NCBI GenBank assembly: GCA_033439685.1
Contig: JAUEDM010000003.1
Location: forward strand, 4,556,001 to 4,620,000
Length of the DNA: 64,000 nt
DNA from: Apodospora peruviana
Taxonomy: Eukaryota > Ascomycota > Sordariomycetes > Sordariales > Lasiosphaeriaceae
Direction of reading: 5' to 3'
The translations under genes and the position numbers were made by a program. How positions within the stretch are numbered: the stretch's first letter is position 1; the number at the start of each line of letters is the position of its first letter. Below are positions 34,557 to 44,578 of this stretch, piece after piece. Under the pieces are notes generated by a model. The model had not been told where the DNA came from. It did no database searches and saw nothing but the letters and a program-made list of their open reading frames with translations.

Positions 34557-36319
34557 CTAATCTCAGAAGAATCATGTTACTATTACTATATGAGCGACGT
34601 GTGACTTTCTAGGAAGGAAATCGTGATGGATCAGTTGCATGGAGTATTGGGACAACGCAAGGGAGAGATAGGCTGTTGTAATGTAGCAGCCATCTCTTTC
34701 AAACCTCGGGCATACCGGTACCTGCCAATGCCAAGCCAACCATGCAGTCGTCCCCTAGTCAAGCCCCGGTCAAAGGGTTGCTTGTATTGCTATGAAATAG
34801 AGCGCGGGGCCGGTGTTGAAGCCATAGATGTGTGGCATGGAGCACGGACGAACGAGTGGACTGCCCATTCCTCGTCCACCGTCACTGCCATTGGCTGACA
34901 GCTCGCTCGCTTTGCTCTGTTGTCTCCAGCAAACCCTCCTTGGATATTTTCTTCTGTAAAAGATGCAAACAAAGCCCGGAGAATTTGGGCAAACCTGCAG
35001 ATCGGTATTTACTGTAGTTCGGCAAGACCTTGAGGATGAGTGGCCACGTGCAGCAAATGCATCCATCAAGACGACCTTCCCTTTTGTCAATAACACGGGA
35101 CATCTTCTCAACTGGTCCTAGGATGAGTATTCTGACGATAACAAAGATGATTTTGCGGATGGCAGATGCATCATGGTTAAGGAAGACTATTCACATAATC
35201 CGGGGTGTTAGTAACTGCTTCTAATTAGGGACGAGCAACGACAGGCCCTGACATTTCTAGGATCCCCCTTTGATTCGGCTCACGATCCCAAGTTATAATT
35301 AACAGCAAGGAATTACCATTGCCAGTATACCATACCTAAACAATAACAAACTCCACCCCACCACTCCATCCGAGTCAACCACTTCCCCCTCCATCACCCC
35401 ATGTAGATAGCAATCCCCCACAACCCTGTATCTCTTCCCCCGACAGGACGCCATCCCACAGACACAGATCTTAAAGAGTTCGATCCACGACTCTGAACAA
35501 CGCAAGGTCGAAACTAAGGACTAAGAGGTGCCTACTAGAAAAAGTTGGAAAACACTCTAAGAGGATTAACGCAACACTACCAGGAAAACACACCAAAGAG
35601 ATTTACGACCAATTGTAGTTGAAGGAAGCGAGCATACTTGGCCAGCCTGACTTCGAATCATACCCCTATTTACCGTATTCGGAAATCTCACACAGGTCCC
35701 CACTTTCATTCCCATATACCTCTCTGTTCAGTCTGTTGAGATTCTGCCGACCAGTGTGGGGCGCTCTTTCTTACAACTGGAACCAGTGGTAAAAAGGGCC
35801 AATTTTGAGGTCCGATTGGTTTTGGACTTTGCATAATCAATAGAATCAGTCAATCTACAACGAATCTACCAGCCTAAAATCCACGCATCTGTTCTTGTTA
35901 CAATTGGTCCCAGTCAGTCATTACTTCTTTTCTCCCACCGCTGATGTCATGATTGTTCCGCCAAGATGACCCCAACAAAGAGCCATTCAGGGGCAAGCAT
36001 CGCGCCATCAGCTGACACACCGACCGCTTCCTTAGGCTGGGCGCAGCCCTGTCAGAGCCTGTCCAACTCCACACACGCCAATAAGACCGCGCGACACAAG
36101 GGCTTAGCCGCTTGTTGTTGGAGAAGTGGAGTGACACGACACTCTCACCCAACAAGCCCCAGAACACGCTTGACAGGACCCAAGGTCCGGGCGTATTTCA
36201 CGCTACTTATAAAACACCCCATCCAAGCCTCACTGCGTTTTCTCTCAGCTAGTTACGAATCCCCGCTTTTCTCCATCTTCGTCTTCCTTTTCTGTCCGTG
36301 TCAAAGACAGTCATTCAAC
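34557..36319. other. Gene-poor intergenic region
   Basis: No supported gene in 1.7 kb; short frames only, without motifs. The right end carries the promoter of the amidotransferase-like gene with a TATA-like box at 36207-36214. Confidence 0.5.
36207..36214 (+). promoter_or_regulatory. TATA-like element of the amidotransferase-like gene
   Basis: TTATAAAA, 106 bases before the ATG at 36320, followed by a C/T-rich leader (TTCTCTC.. and CGTCTTCCTTTTCTGTCC). Position and sequence fit a fungal core promoter; inferred only from sequence. Confidence 0.45.
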
Positions 36320-37151
36320 ATGACTGCAGAACACGCAGATCCCTGCGACGGCAGGCCACTCAACATCGCCATTTTGTTGAATTCGTATCGTTCACCGTAC
36401 ATCGCCGAGATCCGCGACTCGTACGTCCGGTCCATCAGCGCGGTATCGCGCAACTCGTCCCTCACATTCTTCTACCCGGCCGAAAAAGCGGACGGCGATT
36501 TTCCGGACCCGGATGCATTTGACTTGATCGTCATTGGCGGTAGCAACGCCGACCCTCGAAAAACACACCAATGGATTCTGAGGGTGCATCGGTTCATTCT
36601 CGACGTGGTGGCCCACCACCCGGGGAAGAAGATGTGCGGGATATGCTGGGGCCATCAGACGATTTCTCTCCTATTTGGCGGGGAGATTGTCGATATGGAG
36701 AAACCCGAGGTAATTGAAGCCAAAACTGACATAGATAGAAAATATTAATCAGTGAATCTAGCTCGGCGTGACAGAAGCAACGCTCACACCAACTGGTCGC
36801 CGGTTCTTTTCCCACAATCACAAAAACACCACGACCAAAAATAATGAAACCGGTGTCCTCCGCATGCAGCAGCACCACCGCCGAGCGGTCGGGGTCAAGC
36901 CCAAGGGCTTCTACGAGCTGCTGGCAGGCCACCAGTCTTTTCTCAGTCATAACAACGCCATCCTGACCTTCCAGGGCCATCCGGAAAAGGATGCACGCGC
37001 AGCCAAGCTGCGGGTCAAAGATGCGGCGCGGTGGTTTGGGACCGACGTGAGCGATGATCACGCTGTGGGCGATTTGGTGAGGCAGATGGAGATGAAGCAT
37101 GATGGCACCGAGATCTGGGAACGCATACTAAGATGGGCGAGGGAAACATGA
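36320..37151 (+). CDS. Class I glutamine amidotransferase-like protein
   Basis: Two exons, 36320-36709 and 36762-37151, joined phase 0 across a 52-nt intron, 259 aa. The class I GATase triad is visible: nucleophile Cys109 in MCGICWGHQ, with His203 and Glu205 in TFQGHPEKD. FDLIVIGGS before it is the typical oxyanion-strand region. The domain stands alone, without a synthetase partner, like the fungal GMP-synthase-type amidotransferase family (about 250 aa). It would release ammonia from glutamine or hydrolyse a gamma-glutamyl compound. Such proteins are often found in secondary metabolism or glutathione turnover, but there is no support for that here. An insert of Lys/Asn/Thr residues (NHKNTTTKNNETG) lies just after the intron. 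Confidence 0.85.
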
Positions 37152-37261
37152 AATTTGATACATACTACAATGCAATTAAGGTAACTGAGAATCTAATGGT
37201 CGTCGCTGTCCTTTCCTCGAAGGTGCATTATAATTAAGAGTAGTGCCGTAAATTAATCATC

Positions 37262-37335
37262 GGTCCGATGGTGTAGTTGGTTATCACGTCAGTCTAACAC
37301 ACTGAAGGTCGGCGGATCGAGCCCGCCTCGGATCA
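37262..37335 (+). tRNA. tRNA-Val (anticodon AAC)
   Basis: Full cloverleaf of 74 nt without intron. Acceptor stem GGTCCGA pairs with TCGGATC, discriminator A. The anticodon stem TCAGT/ACTGA closes a loop CTAACAC with anticodon AAC. The T stem GGCGG/CCGCC closes loop ATCGAGC, where the usual first T of TTC is A. CCA is not encoded, as expected in a eukaryote. A T6 run follows. Confidence 0.93.
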
Positions 37336-37337
37336 AA

Positions 37338-37343
37338 TTTTTT
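37338..37343 (+). terminator. RNA polymerase III terminator
   Basis: Run of six T three bases behind the tRNA-Val 3' end, the normal Pol III stop signal. Confidence 0.8.
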
Positions 37344-38299
37344 ATTTCTTCCCTTTTTCGCATACCAAAAAAATAAGAGGCTGGAAAGACGCGGCGGAAT
37401 CAATGCCTTCAAGACCACTTACTACACTAGTAAATAAGCTGGCGCCGCTGGGAAGCCGGCATTGGTATCGGATGGAAGCGTTATTACCTAGGTACACGGT
37501 AATTAACAGATTGTGTGACGGCTTCGCACAATGATCCACCCACACCACTGAGATAACCTTCCCATTACAAAAGGATGTTGAATTCCAAGTTGACAAGGCT
37601 TAGAATACTGTGGACTATATACTGCATAGCGCCACGCCATGACAGATTGAACATTTTTGCTTTACAATGTTTAAAGGGGGGAGAAAGAAGCGCGTGCACG
37701 GAGCATGGGGCCAAATGAAATTCACCTTTCTAATTAGCTTAGTCATCCTCTCCCCGGGACCTCAGAGCACAGTACGAACCATTAACCCTAACCCTATTCA
37801 GTCCTCTGCCGAATTGAGCAATCCCGTAACAACCGCCATAGCCACCACTAAACCAGAGGCAGTATTCACTAATACAGTGCGCTTACCATGTTGATATCTG
37901 CGCACACAGTACTGTGACATGCGTCCGATCCAAAGAGGTCAATTTCATTTTGCCCCATGCTCCATATGTACATGTACAGGAGGGTTGAAAAGACGCTGTC
38001 CGGCGGGGCACGCTTGAATGTTTTTCTGCAAAACTCTCTCAAGTTTTTTTAACATTACATGTACCTTACATTCCCTGGTATACTTACCTAAGTTACGTAT
38101 TTCTCTCAAAAGAAATTTTTTTTTGGCTACCTAGGTAGGTACTTAATTGCCATCTTCCTGGCCTGCAATTGATCTTCTCTCCAAGTAGACAACTTCACGT
38201 TATCAAAAACACCCCCCATACGTTAGGGAACGAACGGTAAGCAACATCCGTTTGGAAGTTATTAGTAACGAACGGTTACCCCCCTTCGCCCATCTAAGT
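37344..38299. other. Intergenic with MITE-like element
   Basis: Besides the inverted-repeat element (37700-37963) it holds a TACCTAGGTAGGTACTT motif near 38130 and AT-rich filler. No gene is supported. A plus-strand frame of 75 codons (37667-37894) lies over the element and includes a hydrophobic stretch, but I do not trust it. Confidence 0.45.
37700..37963. mobile_element. MITE-like element with 27-bp terminal inverted repeats
   Basis: Left arm 37700-37726 (GGAGCATGGGGCCAAATGAA..) and right arm 37937-37963, whose reverse complement is GGAGCATGGGGCAAAATGAA... The arms match at 25 of 27 positions and enclose about 210 bp. The interior has no transposase. Size and structure fit a non-autonomous DNA transposon. 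I could not see a convincing target-site duplication: the left flank is GTGCAC and the right flank ATATGT. A hairpin with regulatory or snoRNA-like use is a less likely alternative. Confidence 0.55.
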
Positions 38300-40603
38300 C
38301 TAGTTGCTCTCCAAAAGCTTCAGCGCATTCACCCGCTTCTCGGCCAGCATGTACAGCCGGTCCACGGTGACCTGACCACCGGCCTTGACGCTGAGCAGCT
38401 GTGCCGATTTGATGAGGTTCTTGATCTCGCGGCCGTTGAGGCTGAGCATGCACAGGCGCGCGAGATTGCCGTCGTCAATGTCTTTGAACTTTTCCCGTCC
38501 GCAGTGGTTGATAAAGTTGTCCCAGACCTGCCTGCGCGCGGCTGTGGTCAGGTCCTGGTAGGGCAGGAACAGATCGACGCGCGACTGGAAGGCGTGATCG
38601 ATGCTGGACACGCGGTTGGTGGTTAGGAAGAGGATTCCCGAGTAGTACTCTAGTTTTGTGAGGAAGACTGCAGAGATACAAAATTAGATTTGGGTGGCCA
38701 TGATGATTAGGTAAGGTAAGGTAGGTAGATAGGAGGGGGACTAAGGTACTTACTTGACACGAGCTCATTCCTGGTGAGACTCCCCTCATTGGTCCTTGAG
38801 CCGAGGAAAATATCTGCCTCGTCAAGCAAAAGCATCGCGTTCCATAAGCGACAAAGCTCGAGGGCGTGGTCGAGCGACGACTCGACCGCGTCCGGCTGCG
38901 AGCCGAGCATGCCGGCGCTCAGCGAATACAGCGGCACGCGCGAGCGCTCGGCCACGGCCTCGGCGGTGAAGGTCTTGCCCACGCCGGGCGGGCCGAACAT
39001 GAGAATGATAATGCCGCGGCCCTTGTCCGGGATGAAGTCCGAGTTGTTGGTGACGACAACGTTGTTTGGGTGGTCGGAAAGCGCTTTGCTCTCGACAAAA
39101 TCCCACGCGAGCTCCTTCTCGCCGTCAGGCAGGACGAGGTTGTCGAACGCCTTGTCGTTCCACTCGATCTCCTGCAGGTCGGTGATCAGAAAGCGGCCCC
39201 ATTCTTTGGTTTTCATGTCCATCCCGATCATCCAGGGTGCCGTGAGGAGGAGTTCTTGATCCGATAAGGGGGTGAGGATCTCACCGCGGCCGCCGCAGCC
39301 GGGCTTGCCGCCGCCGCCGCCGCCTGTCGAGGAGCAGCCGTCCCCAGGTTGGATGACTACGGCTGATGAGGAGTGGGAATGATCAACATCGGCGTTGTCG
39401 TCGCCGCCTGTGTTTGACCCCGTGTCAGCGGCGGCATCATCGTCGCCGTTGTCGACGTAGTCTGTGCCCAGGGCGCGCAGGGCGGTAGGGACGGAGTTGT
39501 TGATTTTGAAGTAGGCGTAGGCGTCAATGGCAACTCTGCCATCAACCTGTTTGTGTAAGAGACACACATGATTAGTTAACTTAGCTACCTTAGGTAGTAC
39601 GGAACTTGGAGACATGCCATCTATCATTGATTCCGGTAATCCGGGACAAAAAAAAAAAAGAAAAACGTACAGGTGTTTGCCCCGACAAGGGCAAGCCTCC
39701 TCCCAACGTAAACTTGATCCCCTTGTACGTGAGGTAGCGAAACCCGCGGTACCGCTCAAACTTGTGTCCACGGCTTCGCATGCGCTTCTCCAGCGCGGCG
39801 GGGTCATTGCTGAACGACAACGGGTGCATGGCGAGCGAGGTGATAGCCCGAAGATGAATGCCTGCGGCGAACTCGTTGATGGCCAAGTTGGTCGTCTGGT
39901 AGCCGCACATCTGTCCGTTCCACTCAATGTACTCGAGTTTAAATGACCACTGCTGCCCGGAAGAACCTTCTTGGAGGCGGGACTTGACGACCCGGCAGAC
40001 CGTCTCAATGCTGTCGAGCTTCGTCACGACGAGCTCGCCCGGCGGAAAGATCTGCCAGATGTTGCTGAATTCCACTTTGCCAGTTTTGCGGATCTCGGCG
40101 ACGGAGCTGATGGACGGCGCCAGGAGGGGGGCGAGGAAGTTGACCAGGCCGTTGGCGGCTTCCGTCCGCCGCCTGGATGATACAGAGTCGTCGGCGGCGG
40201 CCTCGGCCTCGGCCTCGGCTTGCAGGGCCTTGAGCTTTTCCCAGCGGTGGACAATGGGCTCAAAAGGTGTGTTGAAGGTCCAGTGGGCCGATTCCATGTC
40301 CAGGTCCGGGTACTTGTCGAGCGCCGTGGAGAGCAGGTCCCGCATGTCGGGTGAGTTGAAGGTCAAGGAGACGGTGATCCATTTTGGGTCGGCGTACCGG
40401 TCGTACTTGAAGCGCTGGATAATGGGCATGTCCTTGGATCGCTTGTCGAGCTCTTTCTGTTCCTCTTCGACCGTGATGAACTGGGACCAACGGGTCTGGC
40501 AGCGGCTGGAGCTGCACTTGTACCTGTACAGTTTCATGATGGCGTCGGATTGGTGTTCAACAACACCCGGGACACCGGTGGCTTCGGAGTTGGTGGTCGC
40601 CAT
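38300..40603 (-). CDS. AAA+ ATPase, fungal N-domain type
   Basis: Three exons (minus), 40603-39671, 39546-38754 and 38667-38300, joined in phase to 697 aa. The N-terminal 310 residues match the layout of a fungal-specific domain preceding AAA modules (CGYQTTNLAINEFAAGIHLR, GHKFERYRGFRYLTYKGIKF). A linker rich in Asp and Gly (poly-Gly near residue 395) follows. The AAA core has Walker A GPPGVGKT at 496-503, Walker B LLLDEAD at 550-556 and sensor-1 LFLTTNR with IDHAFQSRVDLFLPY after the last intron. The helical lid is at the end. ATP hydrolysis would drive remodelling of an unknown protein partner. A fragment of a paralogue occurs at 46150. The upstream frame to 40672 begins with TTG, so 40603 is preferred. 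Confidence 0.88.
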
Positions 40604-41935
40604 GGGTGATGGTGGTGGTACTGCTAAGTTAGAACTGGGTTTGAAAGACTTGGAGGGAACTTGATGAACCAATTCCTCTTTTCTCTCGAGCTGACTTGGT
40701 TCGAAATATTATGTTTGGGGATAGGACAAATGCTCCAGAGTATTATATTTGGTGCTTCTACACAAGTCTCTGTTGATGTTAGGCGAGCAGACCAATAAAA
40801 GAAAATGGCTGGTGTAGCTGCCTAGGGAGGCGGCCGCCGCCGTGCACAAGCAGTCCCACGACGGTTGGCTGGGAGTTGAGGACGGTGCTGCATTGTCGTC
40901 TTGGTTGCCGCTGGTTGCCTGGCTTCACATTGGGATTTTCCTGCTCGTGAACTAGAATGAATGCGTAGTCGAGCCCGACGGGCTGGCAGTGTAATCATTA
41001 CTACCGACATGCAATTTGACAGCCAATCAAGTCACAGGTGCCGCAAACGGACTTACACTGAACACTCCCAACCACCCCAGATATCATGGACTTTCGATTT
41101 CCTTCACATACACGCAGCCTATTTGTATCATCTACCATTACTCCGGGCTCAGCATCGCCAACGGATCATCTCCCAACAGGGATGATGAGTCACACGGCTG
41201 GCGGCTGCCTTGTACAATCCCTAGGTAGCTACCTACGCCTGAAAGTGTGTAGGATTTGATAAGTACGTCTTCAAGGTTATGGGCTGAGTCATATCCAAGT
41301 TCACAGAAGTGCATGGTGTTTGTGATATAATGATAGGAAAGCTGTCACACTGTTGACCATGGAGATGACATAGTTAATTCATAGGCCTGACTTCTACCTG
41401 CCTTAGTGATTAGGGTGATTGGTGACATGGAACAAGATAGGTGAAGGGAAGGGGCTAGAAGCTGTAGAAGAGGGCAGAGAGGGAGGGTGACACTGACAGG
41501 GCGGATCATTCCGTCGCATCACATACTAATTAATTTTTCATCATGTATCACACGATTCAAGACAAGTTCGTTGAGGAAACGAGTTTCAATTTCGGGTTCC
41601 TCCATCTAATATATATATAGGGTGAAACTGTAACACGTTTTGGGAAGCAGAAGAACTGGAGCAATGAAGAATAGTATATATTGTGTATTAGCTCAACTAA
41701 TATGAAGTAAATTCGCGATGAAGAGCGACTACTTTGTATAAAAGAAAAACTCTCGTTGTGGTGAGAGATTAATGTGTGCTGAGGTCAAGTGCCAGGCTGC
41801 GGCATAAAGCTATAGGAATGGGGAGAGACTTACCTACCAGGCATTCAGATCGTTAGCCTCATAGTACCTATGGGAAAAGGGTGTGTGTAGATGGGTTGCC
41901 CAAACCTTTAGAGGAGCAGTGCACAACACCATAGC
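40604..41935. other. Gene-poor, AT-rich toward the right
   Basis: No gene supported. It contains CCTAGGTAGCTACCTACG near 41220 and an AT-rich part at 41500-41740. The dispersed repeat copy 41893-41939 lies at its end. Confidence 0.45.
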
Positions 41936-41939
41936 TCAC
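41893..41939 (+). repeat. Dispersed repeat copy 2 (with 26856-26900)
   Basis: Same orientation as copy 1; common core AGAGGAGCAGT with flanking GCCCAA..CCTTT and GCTCAC. It touches the stop codon of the kinase-like pseudogene at 41936-41938. Confidence 0.55.
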
Positions 41940-42917
41940 AATAAGTCCCCGGTGTCGGTGTCGGAGTCGGGGTCGAAGTTGTCGGGATTATTCGGCCGGC
42001 AGAGGTGGTACGTTCGATTCTCGTCAACGTACACCACCTTGCTGGTGTCCTTGTTCGCCAGGCCGAGATACCACGGTGGCCCACTTCGGACTCCTGCTGG
42101 GTGTTCCCCCCGTTGCGAGCGACTACAGTTCAAAATAGCAGGTAAGCCGCCTCCAGCCCCATTCGATTTCCTTGGGGTTGGTCATCGGATCCGCCGTGTT
42201 CTCACGTACAGTATCGATGGCGATCCTAAGACGCGGGACGAGATCATAGCTGTCGTCCGCGGCGAACGGAAGAGTCGAGGCAAACCCGATCTGACCCTTC
42301 ACGTACGCCTGGTGGAGGTTATAGAGCCTCATGTAGGTGTGGCAGAGCGGAATTTGCGATTCAGTGGCGTTTTGGGCGACGGCGGCGATTCTGTTGTGGA
42401 TGTTGATCGGACCAACGGGAGGAGGAGGACCGTTGCCTGCTTGAAAATCGAGGCGTGCGTTGGTGGCGACCATGGCTTAGATCATATCCAGTAGCACTGG
42501 AATGTCCCACTGGGTGCCTGATCTCGAGGAAGCCCTTTCGTTCCCGTGTCGGGGATTGGTCTGGCCGTGCCAAAGTCGACCAGCCACAAGTCGGGAATCG
42601 GATTATTAGCAGGGTCAAAATGGAGGTGCAAGTCGTTGCCCGCCTCGCCCCAGACGTACCTCGTCGGATGCATCGTGTACATGAGAAGGAACGTCTCCAG
42701 AGTGTGAAAGACGAAGCGGTTGACCATGTTGTGGGAAATCACGATCTTGTTGCTCTCGTAGTTCTCGATAAAGTCAGCGACCAGACCGCCGTTGCTATGG
42801 CTCCAGTAGGAAACCCGGGTGTAATTGTACACCTCCACCTGCCCTTTCCAGCGTCTTGATGAACACACGGATGCCGGCCGCGGCCTTGAAGACGCAGACC
42901 CATTTCTGGTTGCATCG
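41936..42917 (-). pseudogene. Kinase-like gene remnant with frameshifts and a stop
   Basis: Minus-strand text: QKWVCVFKAAAGIRVFIKTL in one frame, then EVYNYTRVSYW onward in another. The switch at about 42856 is explained by one extra A in GAAAGGG. The second part holds a catalytic-loop-like HFDPANN and a DFG motif (LWLVDFGTARPIPDTG), so a protein-kinase-like fold is likely. At about 42500-42535 the frame changes again (..GTQWDIPVLLDMI) and a TAA follows immediately. The tail continues through another frame change near 42130 to ..TYHLCRPNNPDNFDPDSD and ends at TGA. Too many breaks at too short distances for introns. Its N-terminal part is missing. Family not identified more closely. Confidence 0.6.
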
Positions 42918-43532
42918 TGTTTGGTTGTGATTAAGTTTTTGATATTTTTGTTTGAGTCTCCTGGAGAGTCTTGCTAGCCTCCTCCCGGGGTGGCCTCGGG
43001 TGGTTCTGGTCAAATATGCCGATATTTCGATGTGTTTGTGGAATAAAACTCTTCTCTCAGGTGGGTAGCAGTTCTTTTTATACACTGGCGAGAGTCCCTC
43101 CCGGGGTTGGACACGGCAGGAAACCATCATGAGAGTAACTAGGACAGTGCCATTGATGTGGTGCTTTTCTACTTTCATACCTACCTAACTAAAACACTTA
43201 TAACTGTGCCGAAACCACTATGCAAATTCCAATACAGGCTGCCAGTATAAGTCAGCCCAGTTCGAATATCGACTGAACAGCTAGCCCCCTGTGGCACCAG
43301 AACAATGAATTGTTGAATTACCCGTTCCTGCCCTTATTCTGTACTTCAGATTCGAAGCTCTGGCACTGGTTCGAGTTCAACTTTTGAATCAATAGTATGG
43401 AGAACGGGCAGAGACAAAGATAATCACCCAATGGTCAATGGCCAAGGGGTCTTAACTGTATTTTGTCTCGAAACAAACCCATTGTCCAACAACCTTATTG
43501 ACGAGAGCTTAACTGGCCCTGAAAGAATTTAA
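42918..43532. other. Intergenic between two kinase-like relics
   Basis: Minus-strand open frame continues upstream of the kinase-like remnant (to 43178) without recognisable motifs. The rest is unremarkable. Confidence 0.4.
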
Positions 43533-43958
43533 GTTTTCCCTGTCAGTATCACCCTCTACCAAGACGGGTTCCCCAACGCGGATCTTGAAACGGCTTTCCT
43601 TTCGTGGTCTGACGATGACGACTTGCGCATGGGAGCATATACCGTACCTCCAAACCTGCGGACATGGCGCTTCGAGACGAGGCCGACTGCAAGTTGTGGT
43701 TTCACTCCGAAATATCCAATGTTGTTCTCGCCGCCTGGAACCAGTACCCGATGGTGACGCAAAGCTTGCATAATAAGCCACCGCGTATTAACGGAATTTC
43801 CGAAGAGTTTGATGCGACCTATTCTGTCAAGTTTGGGATACCAGGACAGTACTCGCGATAGAGGAGATGAAAAGGAACCCTCTTATCCCAAGCTTGTGGC
43901 AGCGTGGTGATATATCGGGAAGTGAAGGTCAGAACAAGTTATCCAAGGAGCTCCGTGG
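43533..43958 (+). pseudogene. N-terminal exon of a fungal kinase-like gene, frameshifted
   Basis: Plus-strand text in three frames: ADLETAFLSWSDDDDLRMGA then YTVPPNLR (43565-43655). Next, after a frame change, ALRDEADCKLWFHSEISNVV and LAAWNQYPMV (43664-43858). After another, TVLAIEEMKRNPLIPSLWQR and GDISGSEGQNKLSKELRG (to 43958). This order (W-S-D-D-D-D, then C-K-L-W-F-H-S-E-I-S, then E-M-K-R, then S-K-E-L-R-G) is the N-terminal half of a widespread fungal kinase-like family. It ends at a good donor, GG|GTATGT. An in-frame TAA stands just before the start (43530). The catalytic half lies on the opposite strand 225 bases further on. Confidence 0.7.
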
Positions 43959-44182
43959 GTATGTTAAACCGCAACTCCATTTTATACCATGCCCTCAACT
44001 GTAAATCTTTGAAAAGGACATACATAGCTGACAGAAGGGTAAACTAAGTAGCTACGCCGACAAGTACCAGGATGCTTAGTTTGACCGTGGTGATGTTGGC
44101 GGTGTAGATGAGTTCGCAGGATTCTAATTTTTTACCTCAGGTATCTATTGCTATAAGACCGTCCTCCCAATAATCATATTGG

Positions 44183-44578
44183 TTATCCTCGGTAGAATTT
44201 AGCCAGAGTATCCACCGTGGACTTGATACCTAGATCCAAGTACTCGTCAGACAAGGGCTTCCGGCTCACCGTTTCAAGGTCAACAATCAGAACCCTATCT
44301 CCAGTATAGTGAAAGTTATCCAGGTTTATATCGTCGGGCAAAACCTTGAACTGAGAAAAGGTAACGAGAGCCTGGTGAAGCATCCGGCGAAAATCAGCCA
44401 CCTGCAGCAAAGATCCTTCGGCTGTAGCTACACAAGCGCCACCAATGTCCGACAATAATATCGCTCTGGTCTTATCGCATCGTACTTCGCCCAAGAACTC
44501 TGGAATGACAATTCCCTGCAATGGCCGTAGTCTCGCATACGCGGCTTTCTCCGTATCGAATTCTTCCTCCCAGCCTTC
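44183..44578 (-). pseudogene. Catalytic exon of a fungal kinase-like gene, inverted
   Basis: Minus-strand open frame of 131 codons beginning right after an acceptor-like ACAAAAG (with GCTAAT branch-like site) and ending in TAG. It encodes EGWEEEFDTEKAAYARLRPL, then VIPEFLGEV.., RAILLSDIGGACVATAEG, DFRRMLHQAL, the catalytic-loop-like VLPDDINLDNFHYTGD and the metal-loop-like VLIVDLETV. The usual H-x-D reads P-D-D, as in other members of this atypical family. No exon supplying the ATP-binding lobe lies upstream on this strand, so it is a stranded exon, probably the partner of the plus-strand exon at 43533-43958. Confidence 0.7.

Noticed and set aside
35966..36319. N-terminal extension of the amidotransferase-like gene (frame open from 35966)
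   Set aside because: The region contains a TATA-like box and C/T-rich leader; the ATG at 36320 gives the normal family start.
37780..37797. Interstitial telomere repeat (TTAACCCTAACCC)
   Set aside because: Only about two units and no further array; not enough to claim a telomere relic.
40604..40672. Upstream extension of the AAA+ ATPase frame
   Set aside because: The frame begins with TTG, not ATG; 40603 is the first ATG.
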